Assembly: GCA_000149265.1 (NCBI GenBank)
Contig: CH000162.1
Location: 239,096 to 303,095 of the forward strand
DNA: 64,000 nucleotides
DNA from: Ciona savignyi
Taxonomy: Eukaryota; Chordata; Ascidiacea; Phlebobranchia; Cionidae
Direction: 5' to 3'
Below the pieces are notes generated by a model. That model saw only the letters and a program-made list of their open reading frames with translations, was not told where the DNA came from and made no database searches. A program made the position numbers and the translations under genes. This document shows positions 46,560 through 60,062 of this stretch, piece by piece (the first letter of the stretch is position 1; every line of letters starts with the position of its first letter).

Positions 46560-47000
46560 CACTACAGACACTGTGGAGCAGCCGATCTCCCCAAACATTT
46601 ATACCCTATCCTTACAACCTAAAGATCATCAAATTAAATTACTCTACAGTGGGCCACCGACTCCGGGGCAAGTGGTATGCCCCATTAAGATCTGTCTCCT
46701 GACTTCAGCTGCACGCCCTTTCTATGACGTGTCCAAGCTGAGGAAGCACATGTTGGGTCAACACAACCGAACCCTTGTGTACGAGACAACATGTGGCAAA
46801 TGCTTGCGGCCTGTCGACACCTCGCAAAATATGCGGAAACGGTATCGCACTTCGAAAAGTTTTCTGGCGAATCCCTTGTTTCTTTCTTTCCACCCGTAGC
46901 CAAAACGAAGTATAAATTATACCTTCCATCAACTAGTACTCCTCCCCCCGTTAATTTCCCAAATGAAAACCCTACAAACCAATTAAAACCATAAGAAAAC
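46560..47000 (+). pseudogene. Zinc-finger ORF fragment, probably from a non-LTR retroelement
   Basis: The open frame contains a C2H2-like finger (VCPIKIC ... FYDVSKLRKHMLGQH) and a second CxxC (TCGKC) whose distal His ligands look mutated. A frameshift leads into a Pro-rich tail. Paired N-terminal fingers of this sort are seen in ORFs of R2/NeSL-like LINEs. This is inference from layout; no reverse transcriptase follows. Confidence 0.4.
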
Positions 47001-47049
47001 TCCTCACCGGATCTAGCCATCTTTAGACTGTCAAAATTCCTACCCCTGC

Positions 47050-48860
47050 CATTCTAGCCCAGAACACTTGAGAGGTCAGTGTCGTGGCCCGCATTGAGCG
47101 AGGTTGTCATCACGAAGCCCAAACTAAAGAAAAAACATCCCTCGCTAACATACGCCCTGGATAAGTATCCACCCTCACCCCAGATCAAACCTTCGACCCC
47201 AGCCCCTCTTGGCCACCCAGTAATTTCAAGTCCAAAATCAACCCCACCCCAATTACCCTCTACCCTAAAACTGTTGTGGAAATGCGTTATTGCGTTAATT
47301 TCTATCCCTGCAGTAATACGTGCAGGATTCCAGACAGTTATTTTGTGCACTGTAATCATGCGTGCCATGTAATCATGCCGGAATTCATGTAATAATCATT
47401 TACTTTGGAATGTTACATTCTTTACGTGCATTTCGTACTATATAACCAACCTGATATGTTTTCGCTTTCAAAGAACGCCGCCACGATGAGCAAATAAAAT
47501 TAGTAATGACAATGGTTAAGCCAAGCACAGATGAGGTACAATTACGTACAAGTAACTCAATGGCAGCAAAACCAAACTTTAACCATCTATGGATCGAAAC
47601 CACATTCAGTATGCAAGGTACGTTCGTCTCCGGCCAAGCAATCTAACACGAGCAAACCCCACAAAGGGTAGAAGTTAGGCGGTACTCTAACCAAGAAACT
47701 TGTCCCGCCCAGTCCGACCTTCTAAACCCTTGGAGGATTGGCTGAGTGTGCGGAGCGTGGGCCCGAATCAGGAGATTGTCTTGAACATCGGTTCGAGGGC
47801 TCAAAACGGCCCCACAGCTGACTGCAGTATAACATATCCCCCGTCAACGGTCTTTGTGAAGATGGTTGTTGCAGCTACCATCGCAGCACCCTTGAGCGGG
47901 AAGCGTGGAGCGACCTAGAGTCTGGCCAGACCGGGCGGTGGACCGACGGAGAATGCTGGGTTCCTCTATCCAGCCGAGCCAATCATCGATCTCCCTGACG
48001 GAAGCGAGGAATTGGCGATGCTGGTAGTACAATACCATCTAACGAGGTATTTGGCGCTTTCTGTCGGGATCTCGAGCGATGAAAGGCGCTTACGTCGACC
48101 AACCGAAGGCCAAAACCGCGGTGCGGCTGCCCGGGCCACCAGAGCCGGGACGATCGTCAAGATCCAAAAGATCGAGACGATCAAGAAGACCCCGGTCTGG
48201 TAACATGCGGACGGCCGCAAAGATACAAGCGTGCGCCGCGCTCAGCTCGGCCTTTGGAAGGGACATGAAAGCGACTGTCCGTCTCATCATAAATGGAGAA
48301 CAAACCCTCGCTGCAAGATCGACACCAAACCCATCGAGGGTCGTTTTCGCGACGAGCTGTCGCCGCTGGCTCGGGAAGGGCCAGAGTGCTCGTTGCTCCC
48401 TTGGATGGCTAAAGCCCAGGCAGGTGAGCATTCGCCATCGAATGATAGCCAACCCGGCGATGCATACGATGGGGCTGTCACGACGCTGGAGGTGGAGATA
48501 GTCCTCAGCACTCTGAACATCGACTCTGTCCCGGGATCTTCGAAGTTTGTGGAATCGAGCGGCGGGTTTCAGGGCTTTGGAAGAGCAGCCGGGTCACGCT
48601 TATATCTGCAAGGATCCAGAGAGTGACCTCGACGATTTGAAAAATATCGTCGAGGAAGCTGGCGAAGTGGACGTTGGTGTTACGTGCAATTTTACTCATA
48701 CGTGCAATTTACGTTTAAAACTAATGTGGGATTCACCTCGGACGTCCCTGTCCGACTGACAGCTCGTGTGGCTTTCCGGAGGTCGGCCGGCATCCTTTAT
48801 CCGGTTTTCCACGACTTGTGCCCCATTACCGAGTTCCCGCTGTAACGTTGTCATAGTTCA
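47050..48860. other. GC- and CpG-rich island of unknown origin
   Basis: Base composition is clearly higher in G+C than anything else in the window. Several open frames overlap on both strands, as expected of GC-rich DNA; the plus frame from 47700 to 48626 is interrupted only at about 47918 and 48203. I recognise no domain. It follows the zinc-finger fragment and could be part of the same retroelement. Confidence 0.5.
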
Positions 48861-49680
48861 TTAAGAGACAACCGACCCAAAATGCACATTTCCTCGTTGT
48901 GAGTGTTGTAAGTAATATGTAATAACCGAATTACAATACACAATACTTTCCTACCAGTTGTAATGCGCTATTTCCTCTTTGTTGACATTCTAATACATTA
49001 ACAATGCGTTGCTTGTGCAAACCAAACATGTTTTCACACCAGCATTTGCCAAAATCGAAAAGTTCCACATTTATGTATCAAATTCACACGACTAATATAA
49101 AATAAAAATATATTAATATTACGGGTTACCTATGAGGCTTCTATGATATTATTAAGTTATAAATAATGCACCATTACTTGCAATCCGGTATCCGGCTCGT
49201 TTTGTCAAAGGTTTATGTTTTGTCAAAGTCGTTAAAACGATGTTTTAACACTTTTCCAGAAAATTCCCATTTATTTAATTTCACTGAAACTAGTGATCTT
49301 TCTTCATATAATAAAGAGGAAAATGTCAATCAAGTTAAATTTTCGGGTTGTATTAGCGATTATGGTTTAAATCTACACTAAAAAAACCTGGGTAAATCGC
49401 GTCAGAGAAATTACCGAGAGACCCAAGAATATCAGCATGAAAGCCCTTTTGCGAATGTTCGTCACCGTTTATTATAATAGCAACCGATATTTCGAAACGT
49501 GACTGGTATATGGATTATTAAACTGATAAGAGAAACCGATAAAGACAATTCACGCTATATTGTAAGGAGAGTTATGGGTGAATAAAATAAACGAACAAAC
49601 GACATACGGTCTCTACATATCACAAGCTAACACGGGAAATCCCTTAAAATCATTACTACTTTATTAATCAGCCAAGAATA

Positions 49681-49893
49681 TGATAGAATAGGATATTCAT
49701 GTTTATCCCCGTGAATGGGAAAACCTGGGGGGTTAACACACGGGCAATCGTCAGATCACCTCGCGCCCATCGTCGGGTTACCGGAGCTATTGCAATGTGT
49801 TGTGTATGATAGACAGGTTCCTTCAACTTAGAATCCATTAATCCGATGGGTTCAGGCAATGTACGCATTTAACCGCCAAACTAACCGGCCGGA
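49681..49893 (-). mobile_element. SINE with internal deletion
   Basis: Tail and middle are well kept (TTTATCCCCGTGAATGGGAA, GGTTACCGGAGCTATTGCA), then it jumps from CAGGCAATG to the last bases of the head (AACCGGCCGGAC). Confidence 0.8.
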
Positions 49894-50218
49894 CAAACAC
49901 TCAAAACCATTCATTACAAATCGATAGAGAAACAAAAAAGATTTAGATACAATATTTCCCATCATATCCCCGAAATCCCGTAATATTTTAAAACAATTCA
50001 ATTTTTTGTTTTTGTTGTCAATTTTTAGTATATACCCACGTAAATACTTGATTCAGAAAACCTGGATATTAGTTTTGGATTGGTAACCCGAAACCCATTA
50101 GTTTCTGCTTCCAGAAAGAAACAATGTACACTTTGAATAAAATATACCAATGGTTTCAGAGTGCAGAAAAAAATATGAATAAGTTATACCAAATGATATA
50201 ACATGTCAAAAAATATGA

Positions 50219-50270
50219 TGGGCACTCAACGGGGGTTTTAAAAATAATAGTCGTTCACACGTGGTTGACA
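50219..50270 (-). repeat. Terminal fragment of the dispersed element
   Basis: Reverse strand reads AGAGTGTCAACCACGTGTG, then ACTATTATTTTTAAAACCCCC, like the left ends at 45025 and 58174. Confidence 0.6.
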
Positions 50271-50372
50271 CTCTTTAGTTTATATAAGATACTTGTTACG
50301 TGTTCTCATTGTATAAGCAAAATTACACAAACACCAAACCGTTTCATAGTTCCTAAAATCAACAACTACCGG

Positions 50373-50605
50373 AGGGTTACCGGAGTTATTGCAATGTGTT
50401 GTGTATGATTCAAACGTTCCTTCAAATTAGTAAAACCCATTATATCCGGTGGTGTCCAGTGTTCAATGTCCGTTAAGTGCCCTTGCGGCAAGGATACAAC
50501 GCAACTACCTAGCTGATCAGTTTCGCACCTGTGTTTGTATCGTAATATCCTTCGGCTAAAATGCCACGAACTAACCCCCACCCGACTAATCTGTATGATA
50601 CAATA
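50373..50605 (-). mobile_element. SINE, degraded
   Basis: GGGTTACCGGAGTTATTGCA, a disturbed GTGTCCAGTGTTCAATGTCC, and a weak head region. Confidence 0.6.
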
Positions 50606-51007
50606 CTTCTGGTAACCCGATGCTGAGCAACTAGATGATCTTAAAAAGAACTTCAACCCAATATTCTCTCTACCTCCCTAATGAAAACTGACTGACATCA
50701 CTAAAAGGGCTGTCACTCAAAATCCTGCTACATGATGTATTCGATTTTTTACAATTTAAAATTGAAGTTTGGATTCTGAACCTAAAACCTTTTAAATTTT
50801 TGCCCAACTTTTTTGAGCTACTACTTCTCCGTACATTGGGAAAATTTACTTAAGAGAACAGCTAGAAGATGCATGCTGCTTTTAACCAAACAAACATTGG
50901 GGAATCACCACCATTGTTACTTAGAAAAAACACTCTTTTTTTATATACCGTGACTAAAAGCCACATGTCATTTATGGCCACGCATAGATAACTTTTAACT
51001 GGTTATA

Positions 51008-51268
51008 GGGATATAATAGTCATGTTTATCCCCCCCGTTAATGGGAAAAAACCAAGGGGGTTGTTAGTTAATACACGGGCAATCGTTACATCATCTCGCG
51101 CCCATCGTTGGGTTACCAGAGCTATTGCAGTGTATTATGTATGATTCACACGTTCTTTTAATTATGTCCGTAAAGTGCCTCGCTCAAAAGGACACAACCG
51201 ATTAGCTAGCCACCAGTTTCGCACCTGCAACATTTCGATTGAAAGGCGACGCACTTAACCTCCAGACT
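51008..51268 (-). mobile_element. SINE, near full length
   Basis: CATGTTTATCCCCCCCGTTAATGG, CACGGGCAATCGTTACATCA and the head with AACCGATTAGCTAGCCACCAG. Confidence 0.8.
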
Positions 51269-51963
51269 AAAATAGTGAGATTAATTTTGGAATGTCTTCT
51301 ATAGTTGTTTAATCATGAAAAATTTAATTTACATCATGGCAAGAAAGAAATGTTACTTGAATCAGAATTACTAAACTTATTTATACATAATTATAATTAC
51401 CTTGTTCTTAATTTACCTTGTTCTTACCGGATGTGTTTTATGTGTTTAAAACAAACGAAACAACAAATTAGCTTGCAACCAGTTGTTTCAAACGTGCAAC
51501 GTTTCGGCTAAAAGTCAGCACATTATCCCACCAAGATAATTGGTCGTACAAAATGTTTCCATAATTTCACCCCCTCTCATACAACAACAGTTTTTACAAG
51601 TCACAGTAGACTAAACATACATTCTGGCGTAATTAATTACACTAAACACATTAATAATGAAAAATACTGTTTAACGTGAGGGCTTCGGCATTTTTATGCA
51701 AGACTTTAGGCCAAACAAAACTGCAAACTTTTGTCTACGCTACTTTATTAAATGTATGGTACATTTTTGTATGAACTGCTAGTTCCGAACTTTACAGGTG
51801 ATAAAAGGCACACAATCAAGGTACAATAGGGGTAAAATATTTCGTGATTAAAAATCATAACAATGGAGGTTACATCGAAAAGCTATTAATTACATGTCCA
51901 TAACAATAATATAAAACATTGAACAAAGGTTTAAGACACAAATGGAAATAATATATGCCAGGA

Positions 51964-51969
51964 TTTATT
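51964..51969 (-). terminator. Possible polyadenylation signal of the RNF213-like gene
   Basis: AATAAA on the minus strand about 10 bases past the stop codon at 51979-51981. It is unusually close but canonical. Confidence 0.35.
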
Positions 51970-51978
51970 TTATCATAT

Positions 51979-54900
51979 TTACAACTGCACTGAAAGTTTG
52001 AAGACATGAACGGAATGCTTGTATAGAACATCATCGGGTAAATGCTCACACCAAGACAAATCCACATCGTCGTATTTGCCTTCCAAATACGCTACCAGTA
52101 TATCCTTCAATCTAAAAATAAATAACTAAGTTATAAGCTATAAAGCTTCAAACACACAAACTATTAGCTTTATCTATAAGTGACATATGTTGATAACCTA
52201 ATGGATTACCAGTACATTTACGGTAATGCACTTGATATAAAAATAAGAAAAAACAAACGAACAGACGCTGTTGTTAAACCTGGCATTTACAGTTTGCAAA
52301 TAGTCAACAGTTACAGCCTTGGCAATAGTAAAAAAGCATGACCCACAATACTACACCTTGATAATAATTCAGTCTAAAATTGGTGTCCTATCCCTAAGTC
52401 TTATTTAATACAAAAAGTTTTCCTAATAAAGATATTTTTCAAAGAAATTCAAGCATAAATATAATTGTTTATTTAAATTATATCAGTTGTGTATTTACCA
52501 GATATTGAAAAGTTTTACCGAATGTGTTAAAGCTTTAAGAAAATAATCATTGATACAAGTATGATAAAATACTTACCTCCAATCTAGTGTCATTTCTTTT
52601 CCAGACATTAAAAGAGAATTAAGCTCCATTTGTAACCTAGGAATGTTCATGTTTGCTAATTCTCTTTTCAGCCGAAGCAGTGATTCACCTTGTATATTCT
52701 CCATGAAGTCTAAGAGTTTAAAATCATCATTATGACACTCATTATTTGTCCACATAGATGGGAAAAGTATGTATACACTCATTAGCGTAATTGTTTTTTT
52801 CACTAAAGGCAAACAAAGATACACCATCCTATAATCCTAATATTATAAGGGCAGTTAATAAATTACATTGATAATTACACAATTTGAAGATTAATGTTAT
52901 AAATAGACTTAAAGATATTGACATTTTGCTCTGTAGCAAGTGTAGCAATCAGAACTTTAAAACAACAGAACAATTTCAAATCTTACTGTGGTAATATTTC
53001 AACCCGTAATTGGATGTCACATTTTTTTAGAAAATGTAAAAGATGAACACTTACAATTGTCTCTTATTGTCTCAAAGGGATCGTCTCCATTAAGCACGAA
53101 TCGAACTGAGCGATGCCATGACATTCTTTCATAGAGCGCCTCAACATGACCAATTTGTGCAGCTCGTGGAATCAATTCAGTCTCTTCCGGTGGAAGTAAC
53201 ATTTCCTTATCGGCGTAATCACACAGGCTTTGATCTGATTCACCACCCAGCTAAGATAAAGATAAACTAACATTTTACGGAATTGACTTTTATTAAGTTT
53301 AAAATAAACATCATTCCTATTTAACAACATATCTCAAAAACAACTGTCATATTCCCTGCTATTCACCTTGGCAATGAAACTAATAGCAAGGGTAATAGTT
53401 CGAACTGCTTCACAAATATCTGCGCTCCTTGCAACTTCCACATTTGCGTCCAATTCCTGTATCAAACATTGCGGGAATGGTACCTTCAACATAATATTGT
53501 TGTTAGTTCATCAATGGGTTTGGATAAGTAGAAGTTACACTATAGAATAATTCTTGTGTTATGCCTTTCCACATTAAAACGTCCATAATATACATAATTA
53601 GACTTACCAGGTGGAGAAAGTGGGTGTCACAGGGACATGTTATTTTGAAATACTTTTTTAAAATAACATAATTTGAATAAAGTTTATAAGTATGCCTTTA
53701 CTTCTATTGAGAAAACAAATTATTGAATGGTGTAAGAAAGTGTCCAAGACTTATAACGTCTTTGTAAAGGATCTAGAGCAGGGGCCGGCAACCTTTTTAT
53801 AGTCGCGGGCCAAAACGAAACTTAACATGATCTCGGCGGGCCGTAATAATTTTCTCAACTCCATATCAACTTTTTTACGTTTTGATAACATTTCAAGATT
53901 GCAAAATAAATTAGAAAAATATATGTTTATCTATCGTACAGGACTTTAGTTAGTAAAGAACACGATGCAAACACATATGAAATAGCAAAAACGATGTCTG
54001 TTGTGTCGTAATGTTACATGTCATAATATGTGTCAATACGTCATAATGTCATAATATTACAATTGGATTGCTTCTTCTCTCACTAATGCGCATGCCAACA
54101 AACACACACACTTATTGCTTTCTCTCAAAGCATTTTCTTTGTCTGCACGCACACATTCTCCATAGACACGGTCAGGCGCATTTCTATTAGGCCTATTGCC
54201 GCATAGACTGTTGAAATTCATTATGATCTAAGATTGCAGATGACACAGTGGGCCGTATTCTATAATACTTCAGTAAGATGTCTTGGGCCGGATGATTTTG
54301 CTTGGCGGGCCGGATGCGGCCCGCGAGCCGTAGGTTGCCGACCCCTGATCTAGAGTGATGCTTCACTTTAATGTGAAAAGCCTTTGATTTTAAACAAGTG
54401 ATGCTTTTCTAATTTGTTTTTAATTTTATATTATCATACCTTTTTTGCAAAAATTAAGTTCTTACCACATGTCTGTTGTTTAATGGCAGCATCGCTAATT
54501 AAGAACAAATTCAGGGCAATTGTACAATATTTCGTTCAGCATGAATGCTTGTATCAGCAAAATTATATGAAATACTTTAAAGACAACATAAAATCCACTC
54601 TTAACACTTAAAACTGGTGTAACAATTTTTTCATTCCAGCAATTCCAACTACTACTAGGACACTCCACTAATAAAGTGCTGACTAAGTGGTCATTATAAT
54701 GGTTAAAAACAAATACTGGTAGAAAATGGAAAAACAAGAAAACTCCCCATTAATAGCCTAATAAATGTTGTAATGGGAACTGAGATAAATTTTAAAATTG
54801 GAGCACTTATTGTACCTGCACAGTATTTTTTCTGACGATTTCAAGTTCATTTTCCAGTCCAACGTCTTGCGGATAAAGCATTAATGGTATAGTCTGTAAA

Positions 54901-57900
54901 TGTTTAACATTATCAAGTAGATATAAAATATGAAATTCTTTTGTAAATTACCTCTGTTTTAATGAAACTCTTTGTAAGAATAAACTTCTCCAATACCTAA
55001 AACAAGATGGATTAATCTATTTTCCAATTAGACACAATATTTATAATTTACCTTCATTTCAAGTAAACCAAAACTATAAGCAATGTTATGCTTAGTCCCT
55101 GTATTGTCTCTGCTGTACTCATACTGTGAATTGGCCAGAACAATTGGCATCAGGTCATGAGTCTCATCACATGAAATTATGTCCCTTTCCATTAACAAAC
55201 CCACATCAATCAAGGGAAAACTGTGTGCAAATTTATGATTTACAATAGTTATGCCGAAACTGCTAAAACTGGTGTCAAGATCGTCGATCGCGTTGACAAA
55301 GAAATTTATCCAACTGAATGTGAAAAATAAATCACCTGGGTTTCGGAGACATAAGATCCCTGCATTTCGTCAGCAAACCATTTTGCATGTTAATGAAATA
55401 TTCCACCAAAAGAAGAGCACAACATCCTCTTCCATGTTTACTCGGCAAACACATGGATATTGGACTTTGTTGATTCATTTCTGGTTCAAAGAACCTCTTC
55501 GGTGTGTTGTACTGGGTGTCACTCTCACCTACATCCTTCCGGGCCTAATAAAACAATTAGAAAATTAGAGCCTTTTTAATTAGAAATGGAAAAAACTGTC
55601 AATAAGAAATATAATATATATTAAAAAAACTTATGGTAACCAGAATGTTTTACATTAAAGAAAATATTAGTCCAAGCCAATATATACTTTGTTCCAAATT
55701 GCAATGTACAGTTCAATATCATCTTCACTGTATCTCTCGTCATCTTCCATGAACTGCTGCAAAGTTATCTTTTCTGTTTTCCCAACATCTATTTTCTGTT
55801 GATACCTGAAAACATAAAATCAGGTTATACATGGAATATAGTAGTGACAATTTCTACACTTACCTTGCTATGAACATATTCTGGACTCTAAGAACAGTGC
55901 ACAGATGCTGCAGAAGATCCAAATGTTGAACATTTAGCAAAACTTTTAGAATTGACCCATCACCTTAGAACAGATGTAATAAGATGTAAAGTTTTTTTAT
56001 TGCTAGTTAAATAAAAATATTAGTCTCAGATAATTATACATAAAATTGGCAAAGCAAAATAAACAATATATATATATACATATGCCTTCAAAGTCAAACA
56101 GGGTCATTTAAAAATAATATTGTACCCCCAACTTCTACAGCTTCCAGCTTTTGTCGAACATGTTGAATATCTACATGCATCCGATAACTCCACAGCGCTG
56201 GACAGTTCCATTTAACAATCCCAGAGTCAAAGTGTTGTGTCTCATTCAACTCATACACAAGTCTATTAAACATATGGTAGAATTTTTGTAACTATTATTA
56301 CTAATCCTGATTATTAATTAAACCATCTTACCTCTGAAGAGGCTTTTCAGCAACATTTCCAGCTCGTACTATCACAGATCGGCCCTCGTTTAACACTGTG
56401 TCAGCGTTTTGGAAAGCAAGGGATAAAAACTGTCTCTGAAACTCATCTTCCCATTGTTCCCTTGCAGCCATGTTCCTTAACGACATCTCCTGGCCTTTAT
56501 CCTGTAATTTTTGTAGATTTCTAATTCATAGATAAATTATATATATTAAATACTAAAAATATGATTAAACCTCCAATTATACATAAACCGAAGCATGATG
56601 ATTGATACATACTTTGTAATTTCTAAATTTGTGGACAATTTGGTGCATCAAGATATGCGCATCATCCATGCTTCTTCCAAGGCAAGTAGCCAGATTCATC
56701 ATGTCATTCTGAATGTGGCGCAAAAGAAAACTTTTGACAGCTGCTTGGCTTTCAACTTTTAAAACCCTAAAAAACGAATATATTAAATCTGAAATAATGC
56801 CTTATTAAAAAATATCTTACCTATTTAGATCATGCTTTTTTCTTGCAATCAATAAGCAAGAATGTAGACAAATCCTCAGTGCAGAAACCGACAACTTTGT
56901 TAGTTTCCGCTCAGGAGTAGGTGGGGTACATTTGCTGGCATCTTTAAGTAAATAACCAGCTTGCGATTCCTCAGTTAGCTCACCAGCCTTGTTTCCAGCA
57001 TGCAACAAGCCAGGTTTCTGTCCACCTATATCGTTTCCACATTCTGGACATTTCCCAGCTTGCACAGGGTTAGTGCATTCACCAATGAAATAAACATGAC
57101 CATTTGGACATTGGTACGCTTTCGGGGATGTATTGTGTGATCTTTCAAGCATCATCACATTCTTAACTTCGAAGAAGTTAGAAGCAGGCATTGTTGGTAA
57201 GAATACTGTTGCAATGGTTTCTGGATTGTTTATGATCTCTGCCAAATTTGTTAATATACCAACTTTGTGGCTTAACAGAGACGCACCAATAAGAGAAACC
57301 AGCTGAAAGATTTTGCTTTGAATTTGTGGTGTGTTTTCTTCAGTGTAATATTCATCCAGGTCTTGCTCAGCTAGGCTTCCAAAGAAAATTTGGTTAACTT
57401 TTCCATCTAAGTGAGTTTGAAGTTTGGCAGTGATGTAGCCATATGTTTGTTTTCTCAATACACTTGCTAGACTACCACAGGCTGCCCAAACGGACAAAGC
57501 AAGCATAATTTGAAATATGCTGTCAGGCGCTTGTTGAATTTCATGAACAATTTTTTGGAAAATTATTGGTAAGTCTTCCTCCTGAGCAATATCCGTGAAA
57601 ATGGCCTTTGATCGGATGTAAACATCACCAGTTAAAACAAGCAGATCTGAGTGTAAATAGAGGTCTTCACCCACTGCATCCTGAGCTGGTATAAGATTTG
57701 GAGGAACCAATGAAGTCTTGTATCCATCATTTTCAAGCATAAGGTTAAATGCATCCATTCCATAACGCCGACAAAGTGTCTTAACAATGTATTGCTTCAT
57801 AACTAGAAATTCAACAGTTTTGCAACTTGCACACACTTTGGCCACAAAAGTTATATCTTGGTACACATTCGTTTTAGATTGTATTCGATAAATGCAATCA

Positions 57901-58160
57901 ACAACAACCCTTGAAACAAATTTCAACTTTGCACAGACGTCAAGGTGCATGACTTGATTAAAGTAGTTTGCATATTTACACAATACTATGCATTCATTAA
58001 AGAGATCAGCTGCATCCCCAGGACTTAAGTGTATCATCATATCTTGCAAACACTGGGTGTAAACGTCCATTAAAGATTTTTTATCAACAATGTTCTCCAT
58101 GTTTTGAAATTGAAGATCAAGGTGGTGTTGAACAGACTGACGGTTGCAACGTAGAAGCAG
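51979..58160 (-). CDS. RNF213: RNF213-like E3 ubiquitin ligase, C-terminal part with RZ zinc finger, 14 exons
   Basis: Exons 5'-3': 56821-58160 (continuing to the element at 58174), 56613-56766, 56332-56501, 56126-56262, 55864-55963, 55688-55805, 55336-55544, 55052-55220, 54952-54996, 54816-54893, 53367-53483, 53055-53250, 52577-52802, 51979-52111. Every junction keeps phase. The large exon holds the RZ finger at 57039-57110: C, H in CPNGH, then C and CPEC. In RNF213 and ZNFX1 proteins this finger contributes to RING-independent ubiquitylation, including of lipopolysaccharide. CLPSKHGRG and ISCDETHDLMPIVLANSQY resemble the vertebrate protein's C-terminal region. The protein ends HVFKLSVQL. 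This exon chain is clean, unlike the part upstream of the inserted element. RNF213-type identity is strong; orthology against lineage copies is not shown. Confidence 0.85.
53779..54347 (-). mobile_element. Non-autonomous hAT element, 569 bp
   Basis: Inverted ends CAGGGGCCGGCAACCT and AGGTTGCCGACCCCTG (one mismatch over 16 bp) and a perfect 8 bp target duplication, ATCTAGAG, at 53771-53778 and 54348-54355. Eight-base duplications and CAGGGGTCGGCAACC ends are typical of hAT elements. No transposase ORF. It lies in an intron of the RNF213-like gene. The orientation given is arbitrary. Confidence 0.92.
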
Positions 58161-58173
58161 CTGTAAGATGAAC

Positions 58174-59979
58174 TAGAGAGTGTCAACCACGTGTTAACCA
58201 CCACTATTTGTAAAACACATGTTGTATACCCTATATTCATGCTACAGGGTCCCTAACCACAATTTGTATTTTATACACTGAGCATGTAGTTTGTTTCTGC
58301 AAGCATAAACGCATGGGTCCCATAGTTAACAGACCAAACTTAATTTACATTTTTAGTTGAATAAAGAATAAACGTTTTAAATTTACGAACATTTTACCAC
58401 AAATGTTTTAAATTATAGCTTGTTTTCAAGCGCTGTAGTAAAATAAAGCTAAATTTCCAAAACGGCCCGATTTAGTTTTTCATGATTTTAGGGAATTCCC
58501 CTGGGTTTGGTAGATAAGTTTCTGTTTTTACATAAGTGAGTCATGTTAAGTAACAATTCTTAAAGTTTTAATCTGATTTGTCGACTTCTTGTTGGAAGAT
58601 GTCATTGCGATATGGCATGTCTGCCACAATCAAAATTTAGGAACATAATCTTTGTTTTCATGTAAATTAACCTAATTAAATGTTTTCTTTTTTTAATTGG
58701 CACAAAGTGTCTAATGTTTTAACATTTTACCGAATTTTATTAAAATTACAGCAGCCGTTCAAGTGCTATGCCCAAAAAATCTAATTTTTTAGAAAAAAAA
58801 TGTTTTGGTTTTTAACGTCTCAGGGGAATTTCCCTAGATTCATTACCCAAAATTTTGGTTTCTGCTTATCTAGATTATGTTCTGTTACAAATGTCAAATT
58901 TTTATTGCGATTTCATTACTCCTTTTGCTAGATTTCGGGGCAACATGGCATGCTTGTCACAATCATAATTAGGGAACAAAATCCGATTTTTAGGGTATTT
59001 CCCTGGGTAATTTTTTTATTTCTTTTAAGTGTTAAATCAGTGACTAATGCACTTACATTCCACCAAATCTGAATTGAATTGTATCGGTCGTTCAAGCGCT
59101 ATGCCCAAAAAAGACTATTTTCTTAGAAAAAATACCGTTTTGGTTTTAACGTCCCAGGGAAATTCCCCTAAAATTATCACCCAAAATTTTAATTTCTGCA
59201 TATCTAGACCATGTTGTCCAACAAATCACCGAGTTTCATTGCGATTTCATTAACCCTTCTGGTAGATGTCGGGGCGACATAGCATGCCTGTCACAATTAT
59301 CATTTAACAGCAAAAGTTTAATTTTTAGGGTATTTCCCTAGGTAATTTTTTTATTTCTTTTAAGCGTTAAATCAGTGACTAGTGCACTAACATTCCACCA
59401 AATTTGATTTAAATTGGAGCAGCCATTCAAGCGCTATGGCCTAAAAAGCTATTTTTTTAGAAAAATATGACCGTTTTGGTTTTTAACGTCCAAGGGGAAT
59501 TCCCCTAAATTAATTACCCAAAATTTTGGTTTCTGCATATCTAGGCCATGTTGTCTAAAAAATCACCAAGTTTCATTGCGATTCCATTATTCCTTCTGGT
59601 AGATGTCGGGGCGCCATAGCATGCCTGTCACAATTATCATTTAACAGCAAAAGTTTAATTTTTAGGGTATTTCCCTAGGTAATTTTTTTATTTATTTTAA
59701 GTGTTAAATCAGTGTCTAGTGCACTAACATTCCACCAAATTTGATTCAAATTGGAGCAGCCGTTCAAGTGCTATGGCCTAAAAAGCTAATTTTTTAGAAA
59801 AAAATGGCCGTTTTGGTTTTTAACGTCCAAGGGGAATTCCCCTAAATTTATTACCCAAAATTTCGGTTTCTGCATATCTAGGCCATGTTGTCTAAAAAAT
59901 CACCAAGTTTCATTGCGATTCCATTATTCCTTCTGGTAGATGTCGGGGCGCCATGCCATGCCTGTCAAGCGTTTGACGA

Positions 59980-60011
<32 letters not shown>

Positions 60012-60056
60012 CGGACAAAAACAATATGTGTCCCATTTTTTCAAATGGGACCCATA
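58174..60056 (+). mobile_element. Composite element with ~335 bp tandem units, copy B, inside the RNF213-like gene
   Basis: 1,883 bp, same ends as copy A (TAGAGAGTGTCAACCACGTG; hairpin TCCCATTTTTTCAAATGGGA then CCATA). It has about five tandem units; GATGTC landmarks near 58600, 58932, 59263, 59599 and 59936 give a spacing of 331-337 bp. A long A-rich tract lies at 59981-60011. ATGAAC flanks it on both sides (58168-58173, 60057-60062), which looks like a 6 bp target duplication, although similar bases next to copy A mean part of it could belong to the element. Confidence 0.8.
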
Positions 60057-60062
60057 ATGAAC

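Larger units (their letters stand above)
48861..51978. other. Intergenic stretch with SINEs
   Basis: Three SINE copies (49681, 50373, 51008) and a dispersed-element end at 50219-50270. No gene recognised. Confidence 0.5.

Noticed and set aside
48079..48501. Overlapping long ORFs in the GC-rich island
   Set aside because: Open frames on both strands at once are expected in GC-rich DNA; no domain recognised.
55251..55568. 105-codon plus-strand ORF
   Set aside because: Antisense to two RNF213-like exons and their intron; the minus strand carries family-typical sequence with correct phases.
58500..59960. Regularly spaced repeats resembling a CRISPR array
   Set aside because: Units are ~335 bp, adjacent and without unique spacers, in a eukaryotic genome.
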